Below are positions 53,738-61,886 of a stretch of 64,000 bases of DNA, one piece after another. Under the pieces are notes generated by a model. That model made no database searches. It saw nothing but the letters and a program-made list of their open reading frames with translations, and had not been told where the DNA came from. The position numbers and the translations under genes were made by a program. The stretch covers positions 1-64,000 of the forward strand of contig JAKACZ010000014.1 of assembly GCA_021820965.1 (NCBI GenBank), given 5' to 3'. The number at the start of each line of letters is the position of its first letter. Position 1 is the stretch's first letter. The DNA comes from Bacillota bacterium (GTDB lineage Bacteria > Bacillota > Sulfobacillia > Sulfobacillales > Sulfobacillaceae).

Positions 53738-54802
53738 GTGAACAGACACGCATTGGCGGTGGTCCCGGGAGACGGGATTGGTATCGAGGTAGTGGAGCAA
53801 GCGCTTCGGGTGCTAAAGCGGGTGAGTGAAATCTCTGGGCGCATGCAATTTGAAACGGAGCAGTTTAACTGGAGCTGTCAATACTATCTCGAACATGGCG
53901 CCATGATGCCGGAAAACGGCCTGGACATTTTAAAGGATTTTGAGGCGATTTTTTTAGGCGCAGTGGGCTTTCCGACGGTTCCCGACCACATCTCGCTGTG
54001 GGGCTTATTGCTTCCCATTCGCCGAGGATTTGACCAATATGTTAACCTTCGGCCGGTGCGCATTCTCCGTGGGATTGAAAGTCCGCTCAAGGGTTTTCGG
54101 GCGGGTATGATTGATTTCGTCGTGGTGCGCGAGAACACGGAGGGAGAGTATTCGAACATCGGGGGGCGCCTTAGAGCGGGAACGCCCGACGAAATCGTCA
54201 TCCAAGACAGCGTGTTTACGCGAAAAGGTACAGAGCGGGTCATGCGCTACGCCTTTGAGTTGGCGCAGCGATCTCCAAAAAACCGCCTAACCGCCGCGAC
54301 TAAGTCCAACGGCCTTAATTATAGCATGCCGTTTTGGGACGAGGTCTTTAAGGACGTCGGAACACAATACCCGGACGTGATCCAGGAAATCTACCACGTC
54401 GATGCACTGGCGTCGTACTTCATCACCCGCCCCGAGCAGTTCGATGTGGTTGTGGCCTCCAATCTGTTCGGCGACATTCTCACCGACATTGGTGGGGCTA
54501 TTCAAGGCGGGTTAGGTTTGGCGGCGGCGGCTAACATCAACCCCGAACGGCGCTATCCGTCGATGTTCGAGCCAGTCCACGGTTCGGCCCCGGATATTGC
54601 CGGACAGGGAATCGCCAACCCTACGGCCCAGCTTTGGACGGCGAAGTTGATGCTGGATTATCTGGGCTACCCGGACGAGGGCGAATGGATTTTGGGTGCT
54701 GTTGAGTCGACTTTGACCAAGGGCATCCGCACCCGTGATCTGGGTGGGACAGCCACTACGCGGGAGTTTACTGATGCTGTACTAGACAATCTCCCGGAGT
54801 AG
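53738..54802 (+). CDS. Tartrate/D-malate-type beta-decarboxylating dehydrogenase
   Basis: A 354-residue member of the isocitrate/isopropylmalate dehydrogenase family: [20 protein letters not shown] at the N-terminus, [20 protein letters not shown] (substrate loop), [17 protein letters not shown] (the tartrate/malate-type signature in place of the leuB one), [20 protein letters not shown] and [20 protein letters not shown]. Start GTG 53738 after AAGGGGGAAG. It oxidises and decarboxylates tartrate or D-malate-like acids with NAD. It resembles, but is distinct from, leuB at 63052. Confidence 0.85.
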   Translation: MNRHALAVVPGDGIGIEVVEQALRVLKRVSEISGRMQFETEQFNWSCQYYLEHGAMMPENGLDILKDFEAIFLGAVGFPTVPDHISLWGLLLPIRRGFDQYVNLRPVRILRGIESPLKGFRAGMIDFVVVRENTEGEYSNIGGRLRAGTPDEIVIQDSVFTRKGTERVMRYAFELAQRSPKNRLTAATKSNGLNYSMPFWDEVFKDVGTQYPDVIQEIYHVDALASYFITRPEQFDVVVASNLFGDILTDIGGAIQGGLGLAAAANINPERRYPSMFEPVHGSAPDIAGQGIANPTAQLWTAKLMLDYLGYPDEGEWILGAVESTLTKGIRTRDLGGTATTREFTDAVLDNLPE

Positions 54803-54814
54803 GCTCTTGCACTA

Positions 54815-54851
54815 TTGCCAATGTGGAATAAATGATATATAAGTTATTCCA
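54815..54851 (+). promoter_or_regulatory. Promoter with dyad operator, upstream of the MerR-like gene
   Basis: TTGCCA (54815), exactly 17 bases, TATAAG (54838-54843). A perfect eight-base inverted repeat, TGGAATAA / TTATTCCA (54824-54831 and 54844-54851), brackets the -10 region, suggesting autoregulation by the encoded HTH protein. Confidence 0.65.
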
Positions 54852-54869
54852 GGGGGAGGGGGGAGTTCA

Positions 54870-55493
54870 CTGGTACCTAAGTACTGGCCGATTCAGCGCG
54901 TTTGTCGACACTTGAGTGTGCCGGCGCCAACGTTACGGCGTTGGGTCCAAAATGGCGACGTCACCGCGTTTCGTCTATCAGAAGGCGGTCATCGCCGAGT
55001 TCCCTACGATGAGGTTGTTCGGCTATCTAAAAAGCTGGATCGCGAGTCTCCACCGTTATTGGAGCCCATCCGGGGGAGCGATACCTATCGCGTTGAAGAC
55101 GCAGCAGAGTACTTAGGTGTGAGTGCTCGCTTTCTCCGCGATCAGGGGCTGTCCTTGTCGCAGGGTGGAACCGTTACGGGTGCAGACATCTTGGGGTGGG
55201 AAGCTCTGCTGTACACCGCTGACTGGATTGAACCGGAAGGTTGGAAAGGAGAGATTGGCATGCCGCGTTATGGTATGCATCACCATGCCATGGGTAGAGG
55301 TCCGGATTCTTTCGGTATGCATGACGGGCCCGGGTTTGGTCCGTGGGAAGTCGACTGGGATGATCGGCGACCGCATTCAGTGCTTTGGTTACGGTCGATG
55401 AAACGACATCTCGAAGCGCGTAAGGCGGACATCGAGGATCGCTTAGAGTGGGTGGAGGATCAACTCAATAAGGCACAAACGGCGGAAGAATAA
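54870..55493 (+). CDS. MerR/excisionase-type DNA-binding protein with His/Met-rich segment
   Basis: About 207 residues if translation starts at CTG 54870, four bases after GGGGGGAG; the first standard start, TTG 54912, would delete the first helix of the DNA-binding domain. The reading has a first HTH (KYWPIQRVCRHLSVPAPTLR, GGHRRVPYDEVV), a second HTH-like unit (YRVEDAAEYLGVSARFLRDQ), a His/Met-rich loop (MPRYGMHHHAMGRG, GMHDGPGFG) and a C-terminal helical coil (RHLEARKADIEDRLEWVEDQ). The His/Met run suggests metal binding (copper or nickel), but this is unproven. Confidence 0.75.
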   Translation: MVPKYWPIQRVCRHLSVPAPTLRRWVQNGDVTAFRLSEGGHRRVPYDEVVRLSKKLDRESPPLLEPIRGSDTYRVEDAAEYLGVSARFLRDQGLSLSQGGTVTGADILGWEALLYTADWIEPEGWKGEIGMPRYGMHHHAMGRGPDSFGMHDGPGFGPWEVDWDDRRPHSVLWLRSMKRHLEARKADIEDRLEWVEDQLNKAQTAEE

Positions 55494-55532
55494 CAGCTCA
55501 CGTGGGCAAAGAGCCCGTTTTGGGACTTTTGT

Positions 55533-55751
55533 TTATGGTTCGTCTAGGTTTAAGGACGCAATCAGTGACTCCGGGTTGTCAGAGCCCACGATGAAGGCGT
55601 CAAAGTGCTCTCCCGTCAGGCGCACCTTGACGCCTCGTTTATTCTGGTGATGAACTACCGCGAAAATGGTTTCAGAGCTTGACCAAAACGTACCGATGGC
55701 TAACACGCCAGGAATGCCCGTCCCGGGGGATCGAATTCCATTGCACGGCAT
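55533..55751 (-). CDS. Small hypothetical protein, possibly a remnant
   Basis: 72 residues; GVLAIGTFWSSSETIFAVVH then GVKVRLTGEHFDAFIVGSDN PESLIASLN resembles the C-terminal strands of small bacterial PH-like domains, but no family can be assigned. No clear ribosome site, so it may be a fragment. Convergent with the MerR-like gene. Confidence 0.4.
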   Translation of the reverse strand: MPCNGIRSPGTGIPGVLAIGTFWSSSETIFAVVHHQNKRGVKVRLTGEHFDAFIVGSDNPESLIASLNLDEP

Positions 55752-55759
55752 GGATCACA

Positions 55760-56060
55760 TCGTCTGGCCGGCCTGGCTGGGGCTGATGCCAGCCGCTTGA
55801 AAGCCGAGGATTCCCACGCCTCACGGCGTCGGGTTCCTGCTTCATCGCACCATGGCTTCCTAGGGCGATTTGGCCGTTTTTGTCTCCCGGATCATCACCA
55901 ACGCAGGGGGCTGGAGAAGCACCCCAGGGTCTGCACCAAAGGAACGGAGTCCCGGCTTAGGGACTAAGGCTGGTCAACCGATGGAGCTCAGGGTTCCCTC
56001 CCTTTCGGGAGTGAACGACCGCAAGCTCCGGCCTTCAGGCCGAGGTGGTTGACTTTCGCA
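55760..56060 (+). mobile_element. Right-end/guide-RNA scaffold remnant of a TnpB element
   Basis: The stretch has the features of the 3' end of TnpB elements: GAGGATTCCCACGCCTCACG hairpin near 55807, the shared core ACTAAGGCTGGTCAACCGAT (within 55960-55987), and a terminal hairpin AGCTCCGGCC-TTCA-GGCCGAGG ending GGTTGAC at 56052. 55960-55987 is identical to the reverse complement of 11468-11495. No tnpB frame is present upstream, so only the end remains. Confidence 0.6.
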
Positions 56061-56062
56061 TA

Positions 56063-56094
56063 CTTGGCCCTATCGGGACAGCGGGCTTATGACC
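56063..56094 (+). repeat. Dispersed repeat matching 12432-12463
   Basis: CTTGGCCCT...GCTTATGACC, 29 of 32 bases identical to 12432-12463. It begins 11 bases after the TnpB-type right end. Confidence 0.5.
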
Positions 56095-56169
56095 CAGATC
56101 CACCCCAGAGAACCTCAAGGCACGGTCATACCACCCGAACTTGGTAAGATCTTGGTCCGCCAGCGGCTA

Positions 56170-56784
56170 TTATAGGCCGGCCGGAACCGTTGCCGCTCGG
56201 TGATGCTTCTCAAACTCGACAATACGGTCTTCCCAGAGAAGCGTCTCGCCGATCGGATCCAGCCCTTTTAATAGTCTTTCCCGACGCTCTGGATCAATGT
56301 CAAAGCGGATGACAAACGCGCTATCGACGGGCGATATGATCTGATCCTGCAAATTGATAGTCAGCTTGAATTCTGGCGTGTTCTCCGCGTATGTGAAGAG
56401 TTCGTTCACCTGGCTTTCTGGTAAAGTGACCGGAAGGATCCCGTTTTGAAAACAGTTGTTGTAAAAGATGTCTGCAAATGACGGCGCGATGATGGCACGA
56501 AAGCCAAAGTCAGACAGGGCCCATGGCGCATGCTCGCGCGATGATCCGCACCCAAAATTGTTGCCAGCCAAGAGAATCGTCGCCCTGTCGTAGGGCGGTT
56601 GATTGAGAAGAAAATCGGAATTGGGATTCCCGTCCGCGTCAAACCGCCAGTCATAGAACAAAAACTGCCCAAAGCCGGTGCGCTCGATACGCTTGAGAAA
56701 CTGCTTGGGGATAATCTGATCGGTGTCGACATTATTCCGCTTGAGGGGAGCGACCAGTCCCGAATGGACGGTAAACGGAGTCAT
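56170..56784 (-). CDS. leuD: 3-isopropylmalate dehydratase small subunit
   Basis: A 204-residue small subunit of isopropylmalate isomerase. Hallmarks: [20 protein letters not shown] at the N-terminus, [20 protein letters not shown] near 90 (substrate-specificity loop) and [16 protein letters not shown] near 125. The ATG overlaps the stop of leuC (ATGA). Normal length. With leuC it converts 2-isopropylmalate to 3-isopropylmalate. Confidence 0.96.
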   Translation of the reverse strand: MTPFTVHSGLVAPLKRNNVDTDQIIPKQFLKRIERTGFGQFLFYDWRFDADGNPNSDFLLNQPPYDRATILLAGNNFGCGSSREHAPWALSDFGFRAIIAPSFADIFYNNCFQNGILPVTLPESQVNELFTYAENTPEFKLTINLQDQIISPVDSAFVIRFDIDPERRERLLKGLDPIGETLLWEDRIVEFEKHHRAATVPAGL

Positions 56785-58211
56785 AAAGCCACCTCCTGGA
56801 GAAGATTGCGAACGTCAGTCAAGTGTCCAGTAATGGCGGCGGCCGCGGCCATTTCCGGGCTTACCAGGTGTGTGCGCCCTCCGCGTCCCTGCCGCCCTTC
56901 AAAGTTTCGGTTGGAGGTCGACGCGGACCGCTCACCGGGGGCGAGAATGTCATCGTTCATGCCGAGGCAGAGGCTGCAGCCCGGCTCGCGCCATTCAAAG
57001 CCAGCCTCCCGGAAGATTTGGTCCAGTCCCTTTGCTTCTGCGGCCCGCTTCACTCGGCCTGAGCCTGGAACCGCCATCGCTCGCACACCCGGAGCTACTT
57101 TTCGTCCTTGAATGACGGCGGCTGCCCGTTCCAAGTCGTCTAACCGGCCGTTGGTACAGGAGCCGATGAAGACTCGCTGAACGGCAATGTCTACAAATGG
57201 CGTCCCCGGCTTAAGATCCATGTAACTGAGGGCGTGGCGCATCATGTCCGCCCGCACCGGGTCCGACTCTTCGGCAGGATCGGGAACGGCGGCGGTGACC
57301 GGCGCGCTCATTTCAGGGTTGGTGCCCCACGTGACCATCGGGGCCAAATTGCGGATGTCAATCTCGACCAGTGTGTCAAACTGAGCACCCGCATCGGTGG
57401 CCAAGGCGAGCCACTCATGGGCGGCTTGGTCGAATTCGGCACCATGGGGGGCATAAGGGCGCAACTTTAGGTATTCAATCGTCACAGCGTCGGGCGATAC
57501 CATGCCTGCCCGGGCTCCTGCCTCTATCGACATGTTGCATAGCGTCATACGCTCTTCCATGGACAGCTTACGGACCGCGTCGCCGGTGTACTCTATCACG
57601 TGGCCGGTGGCGCCCGCGATCCCGATTTGGCGGATCAGCGCCAAGATCATGTCCTTGGCAGTGGTGCCGGTGGGCCGATCCCCTATGAATCGAACCTCCA
57701 TGGTCTTGGGCCGACTCTGCCACAAGGTTTGCGTGGCCAGGACGTGCTCCACTTCACTGGTGCCGATGCCAAATGCCAGGGCTCCGAAGGCCCCGTGGGT
57801 GGACGTATGGCTATCACCGCAGACGATGGTCATTCCCGGAAGGGTGAGACCCAGTTCCGGGCCGATAATGTGGACGATGCCTTGGTCGGGATGATGCAGG
57901 TCCAAGAGCGGGATGTCAAACTCACGACAGTTGACGGCCAACTGCTCAATTTGCCGTTTGGCGATGGTATCACGAATCGGCAGCGAACGATCGCTGGTCG
58001 GCACGTTGTGGTCCATGACCGCGACGCTCAAATCCGGGCGCCGCACCCGCCGGTTCGATTGGCGCAAACCGTCAAATGCCTGTGGGGAGGTGACTTCATG
58101 GATGTAATGGCGGTCGATATACAGCAGCGCCGATTTGTCCCGCGATTCTTGATAGATGACGTGCGGATTCCAAATTTTTTCGAAGAGGGTTTGGGCGCTC
58201 AATGTGATCAT
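56781..58211 (-). CDS. leuC: 3-isopropylmalate dehydratase large subunit
   Basis: A 476-residue aconitase-family subunit. [4Fe-4S] ligands lie in [17 protein letters not shown] (Cys) and [18 protein letters not shown] (two Cys). [20 protein letters not shown] and [20 protein letters not shown] are typical. The ATG at 58211 abuts GGGGAAGG too closely; TTG 58202, nine bases after that site, could be the real start, giving an N-terminus [10 protein letters not shown]. Faces ilvD divergently. Confidence 0.95.
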   Translation of the reverse strand: MITLSAQTLFEKIWNPHVIYQESRDKSALLYIDRHYIHEVTSPQAFDGLRQSNRRVRRPDLSVAVMDHNVPTSDRSLPIRDTIAKRQIEQLAVNCREFDIPLLDLHHPDQGIVHIIGPELGLTLPGMTIVCGDSHTSTHGAFGALAFGIGTSEVEHVLATQTLWQSRPKTMEVRFIGDRPTGTTAKDMILALIRQIGIAGATGHVIEYTGDAVRKLSMEERMTLCNMSIEAGARAGMVSPDAVTIEYLKLRPYAPHGAEFDQAAHEWLALATDAGAQFDTLVEIDIRNLAPMVTWGTNPEMSAPVTAAVPDPAEESDPVRADMMRHALSYMDLKPGTPFVDIAVQRVFIGSCTNGRLDDLERAAAVIQGRKVAPGVRAMAVPGSGRVKRAAEAKGLDQIFREAGFEWREPGCSLCLGMNDDILAPGERSASTSNRNFEGRQGRGGRTHLVSPEMAAAAAITGHLTDVRNLLQEVAL

Positions 58212-58357
58212 CCTTCCCCGAGGCCCGATTTTTGCCCCTCATTGTAATCCGACGCAGCGAAGGATGGCTAGCCCTGGCGACAAAAATTTTTCCGGTACTC
58301 CCTCAATCCGATCGAAGTCGTTATAATTATCGGCAACATTCCAAGGAGGTGTGAATC

Positions 58358-60067
58358 GTGAATCATACGCCAAATGACCCCAGGCGGGCGCGAAGTCGCG
58401 TGACGGTCGAGGGGCCTGAACGCGCGCCCCATCGCAGCATGTATCGAGCAATGGGATTGAGCGATAAGGATTTTCAGCAGCCGTTTGTGGGTGTAGCCAA
58501 TCTCGCCACCGAAGTCACTCCCTGCAATTTCCACCTTGACCAAGTCACCCGCGAAGTGAAAGCCGGTATTCGGGAGGCGGGGGGAACCCCCATTGAATTT
58601 CCCACCATCACCGTCAGCGACGCCATTGCCATGGGCCACCAGGGCATGAAAGGCTCCCTTATTAGCCGCGAAATCATCGCCGATTCCATCGAAATTGTCG
58701 CATTTGCCGAAGGATTTGACGCCTTGGCGGCAGTCGGCGGCTGCGACAAAAACCTGCCGGGAATTCTTATGGCCGCCGCGCGCCTCAACATACCCACGGT
58801 GGCGCTATACGGCGGCACAATGATGCCGGGGCGCTTTCAAGGCCGGGATGTGAGCGTGGAGGACGTATTTGAAGCCGTGGGCGCCCACGCGGCCGGCCGG
58901 ATGAGTGCAGAGGATCTCGACGCGTTAGAGCGGGCCGCCTGTCCCGGACCCGGGACCTGCGGAGGGCTTTTTACCGCCAATACCATGGGGATTTTGGTGG
59001 AGACGTTGGGAATGGCCAAACTGGGGACTTCAGCTATCCCGGCGGTTCATCCCGATCGGCAAAGCGCTGCTCGGAGTATCGGCGCGCAGGTGATGAACAC
59101 GTTAGCTGCCCAGATCCTGCCACGCGACGTGTTGACGCTGAACGCGTTCGAAAACGCCATTCGGGTGGCTGCGGCGCTGGGCGGGTCAACCAACAGCGTG
59201 CTGCATTTGATGGCCATCGCCGGGGAAGCGGAGGTGCCGCTCACACTGGAAGACTTTGACCGGATTAGCCGGGAGACACCGCATATCGGAAATCTGAAGC
59301 CGGGCGGCGAGTACCTCATGGCTGATTTACATAGGGTGGGCGGTGTGCCACTTATTTTGCACCGGCTGCTAAAGGCCGGCCTTTTGCATGAAGACGCGCT
59401 GACTATCACCGGGCGCACCATCGGTGAAGAAATTCGGGCGTATCCGCTGCCCGAGATCCAAGAGGGGGAGCGGGTGGTATTCCCGGTTGAAAAGCCTATC
59501 CACCAAGACGGAGCGCTGGTGATCTTGAAAGGCAATCTGGCCAGCGAAGGCGCCGTGCTCAAAATTACGGATCCCAACGGGAGCGTGTCCTTCACCGGAA
59601 CTGCGCGCGTATTTGATGGGGAAGAAGCAGCATTTGAAGCAATTTCCCAGGACCGCATCAAATCGGGCGATGTCGTGGTCATCCGGTACGAGGGTCCCCA
59701 AGGCGGGCCCGGCATGCGCGAAATGTTAAGCGTTACCGCGGCCATCATCGGACAAGGCCATGTGTCAGATGTTGCCATGGTGACCGACGGGCGGTTTTCC
59801 GGGGCCACTCGCGGTCCGATGGTGGGTCATGTGGCGCCGGAAGCGTGGGTCGGTGGGGCGATTGCACTCGTTGAAGACGGCGACACCATCACCATTGATT
59901 CCCAGAACCGGCAGATTTCAATTCATCTATCGGACGAAGCATTGCAAGAACGGCAACGCCGTTGGACGCGTCCCGAGCCGCGCTATACGAAGGGGGCGCT
60001 GGCCAAGTACCAACGCTTGTTCGCCTCGGCCAGCCGCGGCGCCCGAACGACTATCTGGGACCAGTGA
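58358..60067 (+). CDS. ilvD: Dihydroxy-acid dehydratase
   Basis: A 569-residue iron-sulfur dehydratase that makes the 2-oxo acids of valine and isoleucine/leucine. Start GTG 58358 after AGGAGGTG. Cluster and active-site segments: EVTPCNFHLDQVTREV near 49, AVGGCDKNLPGILMAAAR near 125 and CPGPGTCGGLFTANTMGI near 193; later VTDGRFSGATRGPMVGHVAP and the C-terminal catalytic Ser/Glu region. A TATAAT at 58322-58327 is a probable -10 box; the -35 is weak. Followed by a T-box operon. Confidence 0.97.
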   Translation: MNHTPNDPRRARSRVTVEGPERAPHRSMYRAMGLSDKDFQQPFVGVANLATEVTPCNFHLDQVTREVKAGIREAGGTPIEFPTITVSDAIAMGHQGMKGSLISREIIADSIEIVAFAEGFDALAAVGGCDKNLPGILMAAARLNIPTVALYGGTMMPGRFQGRDVSVEDVFEAVGAHAAGRMSAEDLDALERAACPGPGTCGGLFTANTMGILVETLGMAKLGTSAIPAVHPDRQSAARSIGAQVMNTLAAQILPRDVLTLNAFENAIRVAAALGGSTNSVLHLMAIAGEAEVPLTLEDFDRISRETPHIGNLKPGGEYLMADLHRVGGVPLILHRLLKAGLLHEDALTITGRTIGEEIRAYPLPEIQEGERVVFPVEKPIHQDGALVILKGNLASEGAVLKITDPNGSVSFTGTARVFDGEEAAFEAISQDRIKSGDVVVIRYEGPQGGPGMREMLSVTAAIIGQGHVSDVAMVTDGRFSGATRGPMVGHVAPEAWVGGAIALVEDGDTITIDSQNRQISIHLSDEALQERQRRWTRPEPRYTKGALAKYQRLFASASRGARTTIWDQ

Positions 60068-60273
60068 AAAATTTTTTCGAGGCTCGGAAGGAATTTTCGC
60101 TTGTTCCGCGAATAACTATCTATTAGAATAACATCTATCAATAGCACCTCGAAGTGTACCTAGGGATCCGCTCCAACCGGAGAAGGACCAAGCGGTACAG
60201 GCCCAGAAAAGGGTTACACCGTGGGGATAAAAGACCCGTGGCAAGTTCGTAAGAGGACCTGTCGCGGGCCCTT
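60068..60273. other. Spacer before the T-box leader
   Basis: No gene recognised between ilvD and the T-box leader. The extended -10 element TGCTATACT (60274-60282) at its end is the likely T-box promoter. Confidence 0.5.
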
Positions 60274-60287
60274 TGCTATACTTTCGC

Positions 60288-60511
60288 GATGATGGGGAGC
60301 GTTGCCTCAAGCGACTTCAAGCGACTTAGGGATGGTGGAAGCCTAAGGCGCCGACCGCAACTTCTCGCCCCGGAGCTCCTTTTTCGATGCGTCAGCAGAG
60401 AAAGAGGCGGGTTATGCCGTTATCCATTCGAGCCTCGCCGACTCGGCGAGGGAAAAAGGGTGGTACCACGTGAAAACGTCCCTTTCCTACGCGGAAAGGG
60501 TATTTTTTTTT
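60288..60511 (+). promoter_or_regulatory. T-box riboswitch (probably leucine-specific)
   Basis: The T-box core AGGGTGGTACCACG (60457-60470) is followed by a terminator, CCCTTTCC-TACGC-GGAAAGGG plus nine T-rich bases (60480-60511). Stem I shows the usual distal AAGCGACTTAGGG / AAGCCTAAGG pattern. At its base GGGG/CCCC and GTTGC/GCAAC helices enclose an internal loop whose 3' side holds CTC (60364-60366), the best specifier candidate, a leucine codon; TGGT in the T-box would pair with a tRNA ending ACCA, as in tRNA-Leu. Uncharged tRNA would favour readthrough into the ACT-ilvC-leuA-leuB genes. Confidence 0.85.
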
Positions 60512-60539
60512 ACCACAAATCGAAGGGGGCGAAAGGGCA

Positions 60540-60863
60540 ATGGGATACCGCATCGCAATTAACATGGCCGCAGCGCCAGGCGCCGAAGCACGTCTTTGGG
60601 CGCTGATCAGTCAACGCCGTATCGACGTGACAACCGCGTGGTTTCGCAAGAACCGTCTCAAGAATAGCATTGAGGCGAGCCTGGAGGTGGAACTCGACCT
60701 GGTAGGTGTCCGCCGGTTGATGCGCCAGTTGGGCCGGCATCACGACATTCATGATATTGCCCTGGACTCAAGCCACACCGTCGGTTTGTCTCTAGGGCAG
60801 GGTCCAGTTCGGATGCGGCCTCGGCGGCTGCGTATTTCCGCAAAGAAAGGGGCATGTCTATGA
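60540..60863 (+). CDS. Small ACT-domain protein, IlvN/IlvM-like
   Basis: A 107-residue protein whose first 80 residues have the beta-alpha-beta-beta-alpha-beta order of ACT domains: [40 protein letters not shown] and [20 protein letters not shown]. It is thus a candidate regulatory subunit of acetolactate synthase. No large subunit (ilvB) is next to it, and the sequence is divergent (short, Arg-rich tail). It is the first gene after the T-box; its end overlaps the ilvC start. Confidence 0.6.
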   Translation: MGYRIAINMAAAPGAEARLWALISQRRIDVTTAWFRKNRLKNSIEASLEVELDLVGVRRLMRQLGRHHDIHDIALDSSHTVGLSLGQGPVRMRPRRLRISAKKGACL

Positions 60864-61885
60864 ACGCCAAGATTTACTACGATAGCGACGCGAATCTCGC
60901 GCTTATCCAATCGCGTACGGTGGCCATCATCGGCTACGGCAGCCAGGGGCACGCCCACGCCTTAAACCTGCGCGATAGCGGGGTCAATGTAGTGGTAGGG
61001 ATTCGTGAGGGAGCTTCGCGCGATCGCGCCCGGCGCGATGGCCTCTCGGTCATGGACGTGGATGAGGCTGCGAAGGCGGCCGATGTCATCATGATTCTGG
61101 CTCCTGACCACGTACAGCCGGACTTATATCGCACGTCGATCGAACCTCACTTGCGCCCTGGTCAAGCGTTAGCTTTTGCGCACGGTTTTGCCATTCATTT
61201 CGGCGAGATTATGCCGCCACCGTCGGTTGACGTATTTATGATTGCTCCCAAAGCCCCTGGCCATTTGGTGCGCCGCTTGTACCGGGAAGGCCAAGGCACG
61301 CCTTGCTTATTGGCGGTTCACCAAGACGCTTCCGGTCAGGCCCGAGATCTGGCTATGGCGTATGCGGCCGGAATTGGCGGCACCCGCGCGGGCGTGATCG
61401 AGACCACCTTCAAGGAGGAGACCGAAACCGATCTGTTCGGGGAGCAGACAGTCTTGTGCGGCGGCGTCTCAGCCCTAATCACCTCCGGATTCGAAACGCT
61501 GGTTAATGCCGGATATCAGCCCGAGATCGCCTATTTCGAAACGTTGCACGAACTGAAGCTCATTGTTGACTTAATGTACGAGGGCGGCATCGGCGCAATG
61601 TGGTATTCGGTATCGGATACAGCCGAGTACGGTGGTTTAACCGTGGGCCCGTCGATTGTCACCGACGCTACCCGCGAGCGTATGCGTCAGGTGCTGAGTC
61701 GAATCCAAGACGGCTCGTTTGCGCGCGATTGGATGGCCGAAAACCGAAGCGGCCGCAAGAACTTTGCCGTATTGCGCGAGAAGGCCAGAAACCACCCGGT
61801 GGAGGATGTCGGCCGCGAGCTACGCTCCATGATGTCATGGCTTCGCCCGTCGGTTGAGGAAGAGGTTACCGAGGAGGTGCGGTGA
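60860..61885 (+). CDS. ilvC: Ketol-acid reductoisomerase
   Basis: About 341 residues (class I length). ATG 60860 is preferred over 60854 because AAAGGGG then lies seven bases away. The nucleotide-binding region is [20 protein letters not shown] near 20 (GxGxxGxxxG) with [11 protein letters not shown], and the metal/substrate residues lie in [20 protein letters not shown] and the Glu-rich [20 protein letters not shown]. It isomerises and reduces acetolactate and acetohydroxybutyrate with NAD(P)H. Cofactor preference is not obvious from the loop. The ACT gene overlaps it by four bases. Confidence 0.96.
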   Translation: MNAKIYYDSDANLALIQSRTVAIIGYGSQGHAHALNLRDSGVNVVVGIREGASRDRARRDGLSVMDVDEAAKAADVIMILAPDHVQPDLYRTSIEPHLRPGQALAFAHGFAIHFGEIMPPPSVDVFMIAPKAPGHLVRRLYREGQGTPCLLAVHQDASGQARDLAMAYAAGIGGTRAGVIETTFKEETETDLFGEQTVLCGGVSALITSGFETLVNAGYQPEIAYFETLHELKLIVDLMYEGGIGAMWYSVSDTAEYGGLTVGPSIVTDATRERMRQVLSRIQDGSFARDWMAENRSGRKNFAVLREKARNHPVEDVGRELRSMMSWLRPSVEEEVTEEVR

Positions 61886-61886
61886 G

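Noticed and set aside
53648-53753. Longer start for the MFS gene inside the divergent dehydrogenase region.
   Set aside because: No ribosome site; TTG 53648 has a strong one and keeps a normal MFS N-terminus.
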